Below are positions 14,175-21,614 of a DNA stretch of 38,587 bases, in pieces. This DNA comes from Frankia sp. RB7. GTDB lineage: Bacteria; Pseudomonadota; Alphaproteobacteria; Rhizobiales; Xanthobacteraceae. Made by a program: the position numbers and the translations under genes. Numbering within the stretch: the first letter of the stretch is position 1; each line of letters starts with the position of its first letter. The stretch spans positions 1-38,587 of the forward strand of contig JAUEPE010000063.1 in the NCBI GenBank assembly GCA_030403585.1, read 5' to 3'. The notes beneath the pieces were generated by a model. The model did not search any database. It was not told the origin of the DNA and was given only the letters and a program-made list of their open reading frames with translations.

Positions 14175-15964
14175 GCGGACGCGACGCTTTCCAATTCGCG
14201 GCGAACGTCGTCCACCACACTGGCCCAGTCGCCTCGCTCGGATTGCCTGAACAGCTTCATCGACTGATACCATGGGCTGTCGTCGCGGTTGAGCAGCCAG
14301 CGCCAGTCCGGATTGAACGGCACCATCGTCCAGACGGGCGCGCCCAGCGCGCCCGCGAGGTGAGCGACGCTGGTGTCGACCGAGATCACCAGATCGAGAC
14401 AGGACATCAGCGCCGCTGTTTCGCTGAAATCCGTCAGATGTGGCGTGAGGTCAACGATTTCCTGGCGTTCGGCGAGGAAGGCACGGTCCTGATCCCGGAC
14501 ACCTTTTTGCAAGGAGACGAACTGGGCGTCGCAATCCAGCAGCGGCGCAAGCGTGGACAACGCCATCGATCGATTGTGATCGTTCTTGTGATCCGGATTG
14601 CCTGCCCAGACCAGACCGACGCGAAAGCGATTGCGGGAGCCAAGCCGGTTGTCCCACGCCTTCACGCGCGGCGCCGGGGGCGCGGGAATGTAGCCTTGCG
14701 GGAGCGGGATCGTATCGAGCCGCGTTCCGAATGCGAGCGGCAGCGTCCCAAGAGGGCAGTGCAGGTCGAATGCCGGCGTCGACGATCGGCCGACACATTC
14801 TGCGACCCCGGCGATGCCGCCGAGACACTGCTGGATCGGAGGTTCGACCTCCAGGATGACCCGGGCTCCGAGCGCGGCCACCATCGGCACATAGCGCGCG
14901 AACTGAATCGCATCGCCCAGTCCCTCATCGGAGTGCAGCAGGATAGTCTTGCCTTCGAGCGGCTGGTCACCACGCCAAAGCGGTTGCGAGAAGCCGCGAT
15001 CGACCAGGCCGACCGACGGAAGCCGCCACCGCGCCTCGCGCGCGAGCCAGCCGCGCTCGAAGTCACCGGTCAGGAGTTGAAGCGTTGCCAGATAGAACAG
15101 CGTCTGTGCATCGTTGGGGGCGGCCGCCAGCGATCTCTGCAGGGTCGCGAACGCTTCATCCAGCAATTGCAGATGCAACAGGACCACGGCCTTGTTGTTG
15201 AGCACGGCATGAAAATCCGGACGAAGCGCCAGCGCCCGATCGAAACAGGCAAAGGCCTGCTCCAGCCGGCCAAACCGCCAATGCAGCAGGCCGAGATTGT
15301 TGTGCGTCTCCGCGAGGCCCGGATCCAGCGCGATGGATTTTTCGTAGTCGGTCTCCGCGTCCTCGAAGCGGTTCACGGCCGAGAGGCAGACGGCGCGCAT
15401 TTGGTACAGGGCTGCGGAGGGATTCAGCTTCCCGGCGACGTCGAAGCATTTTATGGCTTCCAGATGCCGGCCGAGTTCGAGCAGCAGCATGCCGCAGTTT
15501 TGCGCCGGCTCCCAATATTGCGGATTGAGCTTCAGCGCCTGCTGGTAGTGCCGCACAGCTTCGTCGTTCTGCCCGAGTTGCCAGAGCAGGTTGCCGAGAT
15601 GATTTTGGAGGACCGCATCATCAGGCTTGAGGCTCAAAGCCTGGCTGTAACGTTGCTGTGCGTCCTCGAGCCGCCCCTGCCGCTCCAGCATCGTGGCGAG
15701 CGTCAGGAGATACTCCGCTTTCGGTGCATGCTGGACGGCGCGCCCGATCCATTCAACGGCGGCGTCGGGTTGCTGCGCGTGAAAGCAAAGCACGCCCAGT
15801 AAATGGAGGGCATCCGGGTGCTGCTCGTCCAGCGTCAGTGCCTGCTGGCAGCACCGCTCGGCCTCGTCAATGCGTCCCGATTGAAGATGCGCGAAGCCAG
15901 CCTGGCAAAGTGCCGACGGCGTCGCTTGTCCGGATGGTGTGGCCGCGGCTGCGCTGCGATTCAT
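14099..15964 (-). CDS. TPR protein with glycosyltransferase-like C-terminal domain
   Basis: This 621-residue protein has two parts. Residues about 15-310 are a run of 34-residue tetratricopeptide repeats, seen as repeated G-x-L-x-x-A and A-L-x-L-x-P-D/N (for example ALSLKPDDAVLQNHLGNLLW). Residues about 330-590 resemble ADP-heptose/LPS glycosyltransferase family 9 proteins: ILLHSDEGLGDAIQFARYVP, FRVGLVWAGNPDHKND, and DLVISVDTSVAHLAGALGAPVW. Such TPR-GT fusions are common in Bradyrhizobium; the acceptor is unknown, and a role in polysaccharide or protein glycosylation is inference. The last about 25 residues after VRRELES are unlike the family end and overlap an opposite-strand gene. Confidence 0.88.
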   Translation of the reverse strand: MNRSAAAATPSGQATPSALCQAGFAHLQSGRIDEAERCCQQALTLDEQHPDALHLLGVLCFHAQQPDAAVEWIGRAVQHAPKAEYLLTLATMLERQGRLEDAQQRYSQALSLKPDDAVLQNHLGNLLWQLGQNDEAVRHYQQALKLNPQYWEPAQNCGMLLLELGRHLEAIKCFDVAGKLNPSAALYQMRAVCLSAVNRFEDAETDYEKSIALDPGLAETHNNLGLLHWRFGRLEQAFACFDRALALRPDFHAVLNNKAVVLLHLQLLDEAFATLQRSLAAAPNDAQTLFYLATLQLLTGDFERGWLAREARWRLPSVGLVDRGFSQPLWRGDQPLEGKTILLHSDEGLGDAIQFARYVPMVAALGARVILEVEPPIQQCLGGIAGVAECVGRSSTPAFDLHCPLGTLPLAFGTRLDTIPLPQGYIPAPPAPRVKAWDNRLGSRNRFRVGLVWAGNPDHKNDHNRSMALSTLAPLLDCDAQFVSLQKGVRDQDRAFLAERQEIVDLTPHLTDFSETAALMSCLDLVISVDTSVAHLAGALGAPVWTMVPFNPDWRWLLNRDDSPWYQSMKLFRQSERGDWASVVDDVRRELESVASAYCRSRSLSDWPMARSTALTASARL

Positions 15965-16077
15965 GAATGGGCTGGAGCGGTTGAAGTCGTATCAGCCTCG
16001 CGATTAAGGCACCGAGGCTATTCCTTCTAACTATGCGAGGATTTCGTGAGGCTGACGTTGACAACAAGGACGCGGCC

Positions 16078-16138
16078 GTCATCCTGAGGTGCGAGCCGTG
16101 TGGTGCGCAGCACCGCGCGGGGAGCCTCGAAGGATGAT
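16078..16138 (+). repeat. Structured repeat, copy A
   Basis: The element runs from GTCATCCTGAGGTGCGAG to GAGCCTCGAAGGATGA. Outer arms TCATCCT/AGGATGA pair, and the inside holds a second hairpin (GGTGC-GCA-GCACC). The 3' arm supplies the AAGGA that would serve as ribosome site for the GIY-YIG gene starting at 16142. Three more copies lie at 18968-19027, 29851-29910 and 29935-29978. Confidence 0.8.
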
Positions 16139-16141
16139 GTT

Positions 16142-16441
16142 GTGGGCGTCTATGTCTACATGCTGAAATGCGCGGACGGGTCCTTCTACATCGGAAGCGC
16201 CACCGGCGAAGACGTGTCCAAGCGAGTCGATCAGCACAATGCCGGTGCTTATCCGGGTTACACTTTTTCGCGGCGTCCCGTCGTTCTGGTCTGGTCCGAG
16301 TATTCTGATCGTATAACCGATGGCATCGCTGCCGAGCGGCAGCTCAAGGGCTGGAGCCGGGCAAAGAAGGAAGCTCTTGTTCGCTCGGATTGGAAATCGG
16401 TGAGCCAGTTTGTCATTCGGCCTGCAATATTGACCCCCTAA
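16142..16441 (+). CDS. GIY-YIG nuclease-domain protein, 3' end replaced by IS21 insertion
   Basis: The GIY-YIG fold is a small nuclease domain used in DNA repair, homing and mobile elements. From the GTG at 16142 the frame gives 99 residues. The first motif reads YVYMLKCADGSFYIGSA, followed by R28/H32 in the RVDQHNAG helix and E65 in IAAERQLKGW, all expected catalytic positions. The IS21 element begins after codon 89, so residues 91-99 (VIRPAILTP) come from the insertion sequence. Joining the flanks restores an end of ARRRAGAPRPKKK and a 103-residue protein. The catalytic domain is intact, so the product may still be active without its basic tail. Repeat A lies immediately upstream and repeat B downstream of the original stop. 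Confidence 0.85.
   Translation: MGVYVYMLKCADGSFYIGSATGEDVSKRVDQHNAGAYPGYTFSRRPVVLVWSEYSDRITDGIAAERQLKGWSRAKKEALVRSDWKSVSQFVIRPAILTP
16403..16410. repeat. Target site duplication, left copy (AGCCAGTT)
   Basis: AGCCAGTT directly precedes the left IS end and is repeated at 18890-18897 directly after the right IS end. An 8-bp duplication is within the range reported for IS21-family transposition. Removal of the element plus one copy restores the GIY-YIG reading frame, which confirms the boundary. Confidence 0.92.
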
Positions 16442-16472
16442 GCCGGGGGATCGGCGTCCAAAATTGCCCCCC
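16411..16472 (+). repeat. IS21 left terminal repeat region
   Basis: Two related blocks occur: CTGCAATATTGACCCCC in the outer repeat and CGGCGTCCAAAATTGCCCCC (16452-16471) in the inner. They mirror CGGCGTCCAATTTTGACCCC and TTGCAAATTTGACCCC on the reverse strand of the right end. Multiple terminal repeats are typical of IS21 ends and are the expected IstA binding sites. Confidence 0.8.
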
Positions 16473-16524
16473 TACAGATTGGTCTGTTGCGCTGCCTGCT
16501 TTGGAACGAAGCAGGTGGTGGGGG

Positions 16525-18024
16525 ATGCTGATCGTGGAGACGATTGCCCGGATCCGGCGCGAGCACTTTATCAAGGGCAAGACGATCAAGGAGATCGCCC
16601 GTGACCTGAAGGTGTCGCGGAACACGGTTCGGAAGGTGCTGAGGTCGGGAGAGACCTCCTTCGAGTACGAGCGGCAGGTGCAGCCGCGGCCAAAGCTGGG
16701 ACGATGGGCAGTAGAGCTTGACGGATTGCTGGCGGCGAACGCGGCTAAATCGGCTCGTGGACAGCTGACGTTGATCCGGATCTTCGAAGAGCTGCGCGGC
16801 CGCGGCTATGACGGCGGTTACGATGCGGTGCGGCGTTACGCCAGGCGGTGGAGCAAAGAACGCGGGCAATCGACCGCGGCCGCTTATGTCCCGCTGAGCT
16901 TTGCCCCAGGCGAAGCCTACCAGTTCGACTGGAGCCACGAGGTGGTCTTGCTGAGCGGCACCACGGTGATGGTGAAGGCCGCCCATGTCCGGCTCTGTCA
17001 CAGCCGCATGCTGTTCGTGCGGGCCTATCCGCGGGAGACGCAGGAGATGGTGTTCGACGCCCACGACCGGGCGTTCGCCCTGTTCAAAGGCACCTGCACC
17101 CGCGGCATCTACGACAACATGAAGACCGCTGTAGAGACGATCTTCGTCGGTAAAGGGCGTCTCTACAATCGCCGCTTCCTGCAGATGTGCAGCCACTATC
17201 TGGTCGATCCGGTCGCCTGCACGCCAGCATCGGGCTGGGAGAAGGGGCAGGTCGAGAACCAGGTCGGGCTGGTCCGGGAGCGCTTCTTCACGCCGCGGCT
17301 GCGGTTCAAGAACCTCGACGAGTTAAACGCCTGGCTGCTCGACAAATGCATCGCCTACGCCAAGGCTCATCGCCATCCGGAGCTGGCCGATCAGACGATC
17401 TGGGACGTGTTCGAAGCCGAACGCCCCAAACTCGTTCCCTATGCCGGCCGCTTCGACGGCTTCCATGCGGTGACGGCATCGGTCTCGAAGACCTGCCTGG
17501 TGCGCTTCGACAACAACAAATACTCGGTCGCAGCCAGCGCAGTTGGGCGCCCGGTCGAGGTCCAGGCTTATGCCGATCGCATCGTGATCCGTCAGGACGG
17601 ACGCATCGTTGCGGAGCATCCACGATGCTTCGGACGCGGCGAGACCGTCTACGATCCCTGGCACTATGTGCCGGTGCTGGCGCGCAAACCCGGTGCCTTG
17701 CGCAACGGTGCACCCTTCAAGGACTGGGTGTTGCCGGCAGCGATCGAGCGGATCCGGCGCAGGCTCGCAAGCACCGACGATGGCAATCGTCAGATGGTCG
17801 ACATCCTCAACGCTGTGCTGACTGACGGTCTTCCCGCGGTGGAAGCGGCCTGTGCCGAAGCTCTCGGTCATGGCGTCCATTCTGCCGATGTAGTGCTCAA
17901 CATCCTGGCGCGGCAACGTGAACCTGCTCCACCGGCCAACATCATGACGCCGGCCGCACTGACGCTCCGCCATGCGCCGATCGCCGATTGTGCCCGCTAC
18001 GACAACCTCCGGAGGACCAACTGA
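16525..18024 (+). CDS. istA: IS21-family transposase IstA
   Basis: This 499-residue DDE transposase has an N-terminal HTH (about 3-45: IARIRREHFIKGKTIKEIARDLKVSRNTVRKVL). An integrase core follows with D135 (FDWSHE), D197 (IYDNMKTAV) and E244 (KGQVENQVG), all present. A C-terminal beta domain (about 320-400) is also seen. The ATG at 16525 follows a GGTGGTGGGG stretch; an upstream in-frame extension would read through the terminal repeat and is rejected. The stop overlaps the istB start by one base (TGATG), as usual for IS21 where IstB assists target capture. Nothing is truncated. Confidence 0.95.
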   Translation: MLIVETIARIRREHFIKGKTIKEIARDLKVSRNTVRKVLRSGETSFEYERQVQPRPKLGRWAVELDGLLAANAAKSARGQLTLIRIFEELRGRGYDGGYDAVRRYARRWSKERGQSTAAAYVPLSFAPGEAYQFDWSHEVVLLSGTTVMVKAAHVRLCHSRMLFVRAYPRETQEMVFDAHDRAFALFKGTCTRGIYDNMKTAVETIFVGKGRLYNRRFLQMCSHYLVDPVACTPASGWEKGQVENQVGLVRERFFTPRLRFKNLDELNAWLLDKCIAYAKAHRHPELADQTIWDVFEAERPKLVPYAGRFDGFHAVTASVSKTCLVRFDNNKYSVAASAVGRPVEVQAYADRIVIRQDGRIVAEHPRCFGRGETVYDPWHYVPVLARKPGALRNGAPFKDWVLPAAIERIRRRLASTDDGNRQMVDILNAVLTDGLPAVEAACAEALGHGVHSADVVLNILARQREPAPPANIMTPAALTLRHAPIADCARYDNLRRTN

Positions 18025-18887
18025 TGGAACGAACCCAAATCTTCGACCTCATGGGCGAACTCAAGCTCTACGGCATGAAGGCTGCCTTCGACGAGATCAT
18101 GGCGACTGCCGTCAAGCGCCAGCACGAACCTCAGCGCATTGTCGGCGACCTGCTCAACGCCGAGATCAACGAGAAGCAAGCCCGCTCGATCAAATACCAG
18201 CTCACCATTGCCAAGCTGCCGCTGGCCAAGGACATCGCCGACTTCCAGTTCGATGGCACGCCGATCAATCAGACTCTCGTCAATGATCTCGCTGGCGGCG
18301 GCTTCATCGCCCAACAACGCAACGTCGTGCTGGTTGGCGGCACCGGCACAGGCAAAACCCACCTGGCCATTGCCATCGCCAGAAGCTGCATCCGGTCCGG
18401 TGCCCGCGGCCGCTTCTTCAACGTAGTCGACCTCGTCAATCGCCTCGAGACCGAGACCCGCAACGGACGGCAAGGACGGCTCGCCGAGCATCTGACCCGG
18501 ATGGACTTCATCGTGCTGGATGAACTCGGCTATTTGCCCTTCGCCCAGTCCGGTGGTCAGCTCCTCTTCCACCTCGTCAGCCGGCTCTATGAGCGCGCCT
18601 CCGTCATCGTGACAACCAATCTCGCCTTTGGCGAATGGCCGAGCGTGTTCGGCGACGCCAAAATGACCACAGCGCTGCTCGACCGATTGACCCATCACTG
18701 CGACATTGTCGAGACCGGCAACGATAGCTGGAGGTTCAAGAGCCGCGACGACGATCACGCCACCCGCGCTCGTCTCGCCTCCGCTATCCCGGCCAGCTCC
18801 GACGAGACGAGCGCTACCAGCAAAGCTCGTCGCGCAAAGGGGTCAAAATTGGACGCCGATGAGGGGTCAAATTTGCAAGCCGATTGA
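18024..18887 (+). CDS. istB: IS21-family helper ATPase IstB
   Basis: This 287-residue AAA+ ATPase of the DnaC/IstB group has Walker A GGTGTGKT at 105-112 and Walker B IVLDELGYL with D166-E167. The N-terminal IstB segment is LKLYGMKAAFDEIMA. IstB oligomerises on DNA and stimulates IstA strand transfer. GGAGG (18010-18014) precedes the ATG that overlaps the istA stop. The last codons (GSKLDADEGSNLQAD) are read from the right terminal repeat itself, with the stop only 2 bases before the IS end. The protein end is thus tied to the transposon end. Confidence 0.95.
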   Translation: MERTQIFDLMGELKLYGMKAAFDEIMATAVKRQHEPQRIVGDLLNAEINEKQARSIKYQLTIAKLPLAKDIADFQFDGTPINQTLVNDLAGGGFIAQQRNVVLVGGTGTGKTHLAIAIARSCIRSGARGRFFNVVDLVNRLETETRNGRQGRLAEHLTRMDFIVLDELGYLPFAQSGGQLLFHLVSRLYERASVIVTTNLAFGEWPSVFGDAKMTTALLDRLTHHCDIVETGNDSWRFKSRDDDHATRARLASAIPASSDETSATSKARRAKGSKLDADEGSNLQAD

Positions 18888-18889
18888 CA
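18839..18889 (-). repeat. IS21 right terminal repeat region
   Basis: Reads GGGGTCAAAATTGGACGCCG (inner, 18839-18858), then the outer repeat (18860-18889) ending ...CGATTGACA. The reverse strand matches the left end. The whole region is also coding sequence of istB in its final 16 codons. Confidence 0.85.
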
Positions 18890-18897
18890 AGCCAGTT
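18890..18897. repeat. Target site duplication, right copy (AGCCAGTT)
   Basis: Second copy of the 8-bp duplication; the first is at 16403-16410. It sits in the same reading frame of the original GIY-YIG gene (Ser-Gln-Phe). Confidence 0.92.
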
Positions 18898-18940
18898 TGC
18901 GCGACGGCGCGCGGGAGCGCCTAGACCGAAGAAGAAGTGA
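18898..18940 (+). pseudogene. Separated 3' end of the GIY-YIG gene
   Basis: Read in frame from the right target duplication, this segment encodes ARRRAGAPRPKKK and a TGA at 18938-18940. It is the original basic C-terminus of the GIY-YIG protein, now cut off by the IS21 element. It has no start of its own. The tail is rich in Arg/Lys and probably aided nucleic acid binding (inference). Confidence 0.8.
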
Positions 18941-18967
18941 GGGGCAATGCGGCTGCCGTTGGGCCGT

Positions 18968-19027
18968 TCATCCTTCGAGGCTCCCCGCGCGATGCGATGC
19001 ATCGCGCGGCTCGCACCTCAGGATGAC
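18968..19027 (-). repeat. Structured repeat, copy B (inverted relative to A)
   Basis: Reads TCATCCTTCGAGGCTCC on the plus strand and ends GCACCTCAGGATGAC, the reverse complement arrangement of copy A. The inner hairpin is CCGCGCGATGC-GAT-GCATCGCGCGG. It begins 27 bases after the original GIY-YIG stop, so A and B bracket that gene in inverted orientation. Confidence 0.8.
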
Positions 19028-19062
19028 GGATCAAATAAAACGGCCATGCAGCGACATGCTGG

Positions 19063-19110
19063 GTCCCGGCTCTGCGCAGCAGCGCAAGGGCGCTGCAGCG
19101 CGCCCGGGAC
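19063..19110. repeat. Second palindromic repeat type
   Basis: GTCCCGG (19063-19069) pairs with CCGGGAC (19104-19110), and inside GCAGCGC-AAGG-GCGCTGC (19079-19096) forms a second stem. The pattern resembles another dispersed Bradyrhizobium repeat I recall (GGGTCCCGGCTCTGCGCAGC...). Only one copy is seen in this window. Confidence 0.6.
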
Positions 19111-19130
19111 ACGAGAGAGCAGCCCAAACG

Positions 19131-19154
19131 AAAACGGGGCCCGCAAGGGCCCCG
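19131..19154 (-). terminator. Rho-independent terminator of rpmG
   Basis: On the minus strand CGGGGCCC-TTGC-GGGCCCCG is followed by TTTT. The 8-bp GC stem with a 4-base loop lies 25 bases past the rpmG stop. This is the clearest terminator in the window. Confidence 0.88.
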
Positions 19155-19178
19155 CAAACTCAAACGCTATCGCCGATC

Positions 19179-19346
19179 TTACTTGATCTTGGCTTCCTTG
19201 AATTCGACGTGCTTGCGCGCGACGGGATCGTACTTCTTCTTGACCAGCTTGTCGGTCATGGTGCGCGAATTCTTCTTGGCGACGTAATAGAAGCCGGTGT
19301 CGGCCGAGGACACGAGCTTGACCTTGATGGTGACCGCTTTGGCCAT
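19179..19346 (-). CDS. rpmG: 50S ribosomal protein L33
   Basis: The 55-residue frame starts MAKAVTIKVKLVSSADTGFY, continues YVAKKNSRTMTDKLVKKKYD and ends PVARKHVEFKEAKIK, the full length of alphaproteobacterial bL33. It binds 23S rRNA near the E site of the large ribosomal subunit. There are no CxxC zinc motifs, so it is the C-minus form. GAGG lies about 8 bases before the ATG at 19346. It is monocistronic by appearance, with its own terminator at 19131-19154. In many Rhizobiales rpmG follows the NUDIX gene of the topA/rnr cluster; here other genes lie between them. Confidence 0.97.
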   Translation of the reverse strand: MAKAVTIKVKLVSSADTGFYYVAKKNSRTMTDKLVKKKYDPVARKHVEFKEAKIK

Positions 19347-19470
19347 GTTCTGAACCTCAGAATATTGGGGAATCTGGAGCCGGCCAAACGGCCCGCGTTG
19401 GCCGGCAACCTAGCCAGAAACCGCCTGATGTCAAGGTTTTACACCCCGAAAACCACTCGAATCGGGCCTT

Positions 19471-20796
19471 TTACCCCTCGAAGAACCGGTTTTTCGGCCT
19501 GGGCAGGCCCAGATTCTCCCTCAGAGTGGTCCCTTCATATTCTTTCCGGAAAATCCCGCGCCGTTGCAGCTCCGGGACGACCTTGTCGACAAAATCATCG
19601 AGCCCGGCGGGGACGAACGGGAACATGATGTTGAAGCCGTCGGAGCCGCGCCCGATCAGCCATTCCTCCATCTGGTCGGCGATGGTTTTGGCCGTGCCGA
19701 CGAAGGCGAGCCCGCCATAACCGCCGACGCGCTGGGCGAGCTGGCGCACGGTGAGCTTGTCGCGGGCGGCGATGTCGACCATGCGCTGCCGGCCGCTCTT
19801 GCTGGCGTTGGTCTCGGGGATTTCTGGGAGTGGTCCATCCGGATCGAAGCCGGACGCATCAGTGCCGAGAATGACGGAGAGCGAGGCGATGGCGCTTTCG
19901 TAGTGCACGCGGCTGTCGAGGAGGGCGCGCTTTTCCTTGGCCTCGTCGACGCTGTCGCCGACCACGACGAAGGCGCCGGGCAGGATTTTCAGGTGCTCGG
20001 GATCGCGGCCGACCTTCTCCATGCGGCCCTTGATGTCGGCGTAGAGCTTTTGCCCGTCGGCGAGGCTGCCGCCGCCGGTGAACACGGCTTCCGCGGTTTC
20101 GGCCGCGAGCTGCCTGCCGTCCTCGGAGGCACCGGCCTGCACGATCAGCGGCCAGCCCTGCACGGGGCGGGCGATGTTGAGGGGGCCGCGGACCTTCAGA
20201 TATGTGCCGTTGTGGTCGAGCACATGCATCTTCGAGGGATCGAAGAAAAGTCCGCTCTCGACGTCGCGCACGAAGGCGTCATCGGCGAAGGAGTCCCACA
20301 GGCCCGTGACGACGTCGTAGAATTCGCGGGCGCGCTTGTAGCGCTCGGCGTGCTCCATGTGATCGTCGAGGCCGAAATTCAGCGCCGCATCCGGGTTCGA
20401 GGTGGTGACGATGTTCCAGCCAGCGCGTCCACCGCTGAGATGGTCGAGCGAGGCGAAGCGGCGCGCCACGTGATAGGGCTCGTCGAAGGTGGTCGATCCT
20501 GTCGCGATCAGGCCGATGCGCTCGGTGACGGCGGAGAGTGCGGACAACAGCGTGAACGGCTCGAACGAGGTCACGGTGTGGCTGCGCTTGAGCGCGTTGA
20601 CCGGCATGTTCAGCACGGCGAGGTGATCGGCCATGAAGAACGCGTCGAACTTGCCGGCCTCGAGCTTCTGGATCAGCGTCTTGATGTGGCCAAAGTTGAA
20701 ATTGGCGTCGGGCCAAGCCCCGGGATAGCGCCAGGCGCCGGTGTGGATGCTGATCGGGCGCATGAACGCGCCAAGCTTGAGTTGCCGTTGTGCCAT
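19471..20796 (-). CDS. LLM-class flavin-dependent monooxygenase (NtaA/SnaA/DszA group)
   Basis: This 441-residue flavin monooxygenase belongs to the bacterial-luciferase-like fold, nitrilotriacetate-monooxygenase subgroup. Markers are FMRPISIHTGAWRYPGAWPDANFN near the N-terminus, FDAFFMADH, SFEPFTLLSALSAVTERIGLIATGSTTFDEPYHVARRFASLDHLSGGRAGWNIVTT, and the C-terminal GFNIMFPFVPAGLDDFVDKVVPELQRRG. It uses FMNH2 supplied by a separate reductase to oxidise a small organic substrate, often a sulfur or nitrogen compound. No reductase gene is adjacent, so the partner is elsewhere. The subgroup has many paralogues and the substrate cannot be told from sequence. Upstream of rpmG on the same strand, 124 bases apart. 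Confidence 0.9.
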   Translation of the reverse strand: MAQRQLKLGAFMRPISIHTGAWRYPGAWPDANFNFGHIKTLIQKLEAGKFDAFFMADHLAVLNMPVNALKRSHTVTSFEPFTLLSALSAVTERIGLIATGSTTFDEPYHVARRFASLDHLSGGRAGWNIVTTSNPDAALNFGLDDHMEHAERYKRAREFYDVVTGLWDSFADDAFVRDVESGLFFDPSKMHVLDHNGTYLKVRGPLNIARPVQGWPLIVQAGASEDGRQLAAETAEAVFTGGGSLADGQKLYADIKGRMEKVGRDPEHLKILPGAFVVVGDSVDEAKEKRALLDSRVHYESAIASLSVILGTDASGFDPDGPLPEIPETNASKSGRQRMVDIAARDKLTVRQLAQRVGGYGGLAFVGTAKTIADQMEEWLIGRGSDGFNIMFPFVPAGLDDFVDKVVPELQRRGIFRKEYEGTTLRENLGLPRPKNRFFEG

Positions 20797-21004
20797 CGCG
20801 CCCTAAATCCCGTTCTGGTGTCGTTCGGGAAGACATAGGCACGCCGGGGAACTCCGCCATTGGGGGAGGCGGGAAGAATTTTTTGTTTTTTGCTGGCGCC
20901 TCAGCACAATCGCGTCATTCGGGGGCGGCGGGGGAGAGGGCTCTCGAACCAATCCATCGCTCAGCCCGACCAAGCCATGACTTCCGCTCCCGAGGAGATT
21001 TTTA

Positions 21005-21541
21005 ATGGCAGGCGCAATGACCGTAGACGGCAGCATCGTCCGGATCGACCGGCCGATGCCGTGGTTCGGCCGGCTGCTGTCGCTGCTGGCGGCGAGCGCC
21101 TATCTGTTGTGGAATGTCGGGCTCGGCCTGCGCCAGGATTTTTCCGGATTCGGCAGGCTCGCCGACGACCTCGTGCCGGTGCTGGTGTTCACCGGGCTCG
21201 GGCTGCTCGTCGGCATCCCCGGCCTGATCCTGCTGACGTTCCGCAGTTTCGTCGTGCTCAACGAGGCGCTGCGCCAGATCGTCATCACCAGGCAGTTCGG
21301 GCCGCTGAATATTCGCAATCAGCGCGATCTCGCGGACTATCATTTCATCAGCATCACGGACGACTGTGATCCGGAATTGACGGCCTATGACGTCAATCTC
21401 TGCGGCAACAAGGGCATCGAAGCGATTTCGCTGATGAGCTTTACCAAACGCGACGATGCCAACCAGCTCGCTCAGGAGCTCGGGCGTGCGCTGAAATTGC
21501 CGGCGCGCGACTATGTCGGCACCGAGCCGGACGCGGACTAG
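21005..21541 (+). CDS. Membrane protein of unknown function
   Basis: This 178-residue protein has two membrane spans (about 25-43, LLSLLAASAYLLWNVGLGL, and 57-80, LVPVLVFTGLGLLVGIPGLILLTF). A cytoplasmic C-terminal half follows, of mixed alpha/beta character (VVLNEALRQIVITRQFGPLNIRNQRDLADYHFISI). The layout, two spans then a compact beta-rich domain, resembles small PH-like membrane proteins, but I cannot name a family. GAGGAG precedes the ATG by 8 bases. It lies 73 bases before the phosphatase-like gene on the same strand, so the two may form an operon. Confidence 0.7.
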   Translation: MAGAMTVDGSIVRIDRPMPWFGRLLSLLAASAYLLWNVGLGLRQDFSGFGRLADDLVPVLVFTGLGLLVGIPGLILLTFRSFVVLNEALRQIVITRQFGPLNIRNQRDLADYHFISITDDCDPELTAYDVNLCGNKGIEAISLMSFTKRDDANQLAQELGRALKLPARDYVGTEPDAD

Positions 21542-21614
21542 GGCCTGGCCACGACCTGTTGCGGCCTGCTCCGGAAATTGCCATCCTCGCGGCAGAATAC
21601 CGCTATGGAAGGCC

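Larger units (their letters stand above)
16411..18889 (+). mobile_element. Complete IS21-family insertion sequence (2479 bp)
   Basis: The element has terminal TG...CA ends, imperfect terminal repeats with inner subrepeats, istA and istB overlapping in the same orientation, and a flanking 8-bp duplication. Left end TGTCATTCGGCCTGCAATAT and right end (reverse strand) TGTCAATCGGCTTGCAAATT agree at 24 of 30 positions over the first 30 bases. Both genes are intact, so the copy may be active. It interrupts the GIY-YIG gene. The intact duplication and clean ends suggest a fairly recent insertion. Confidence 0.95.

Noticed and set aside
14243..15802. 519-codon open frame on the plus strand opposite the TPR-glycosyltransferase gene
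   Set aside because: Antisense shadow of a gene with clear TPR repeats; no motif, biased composition.
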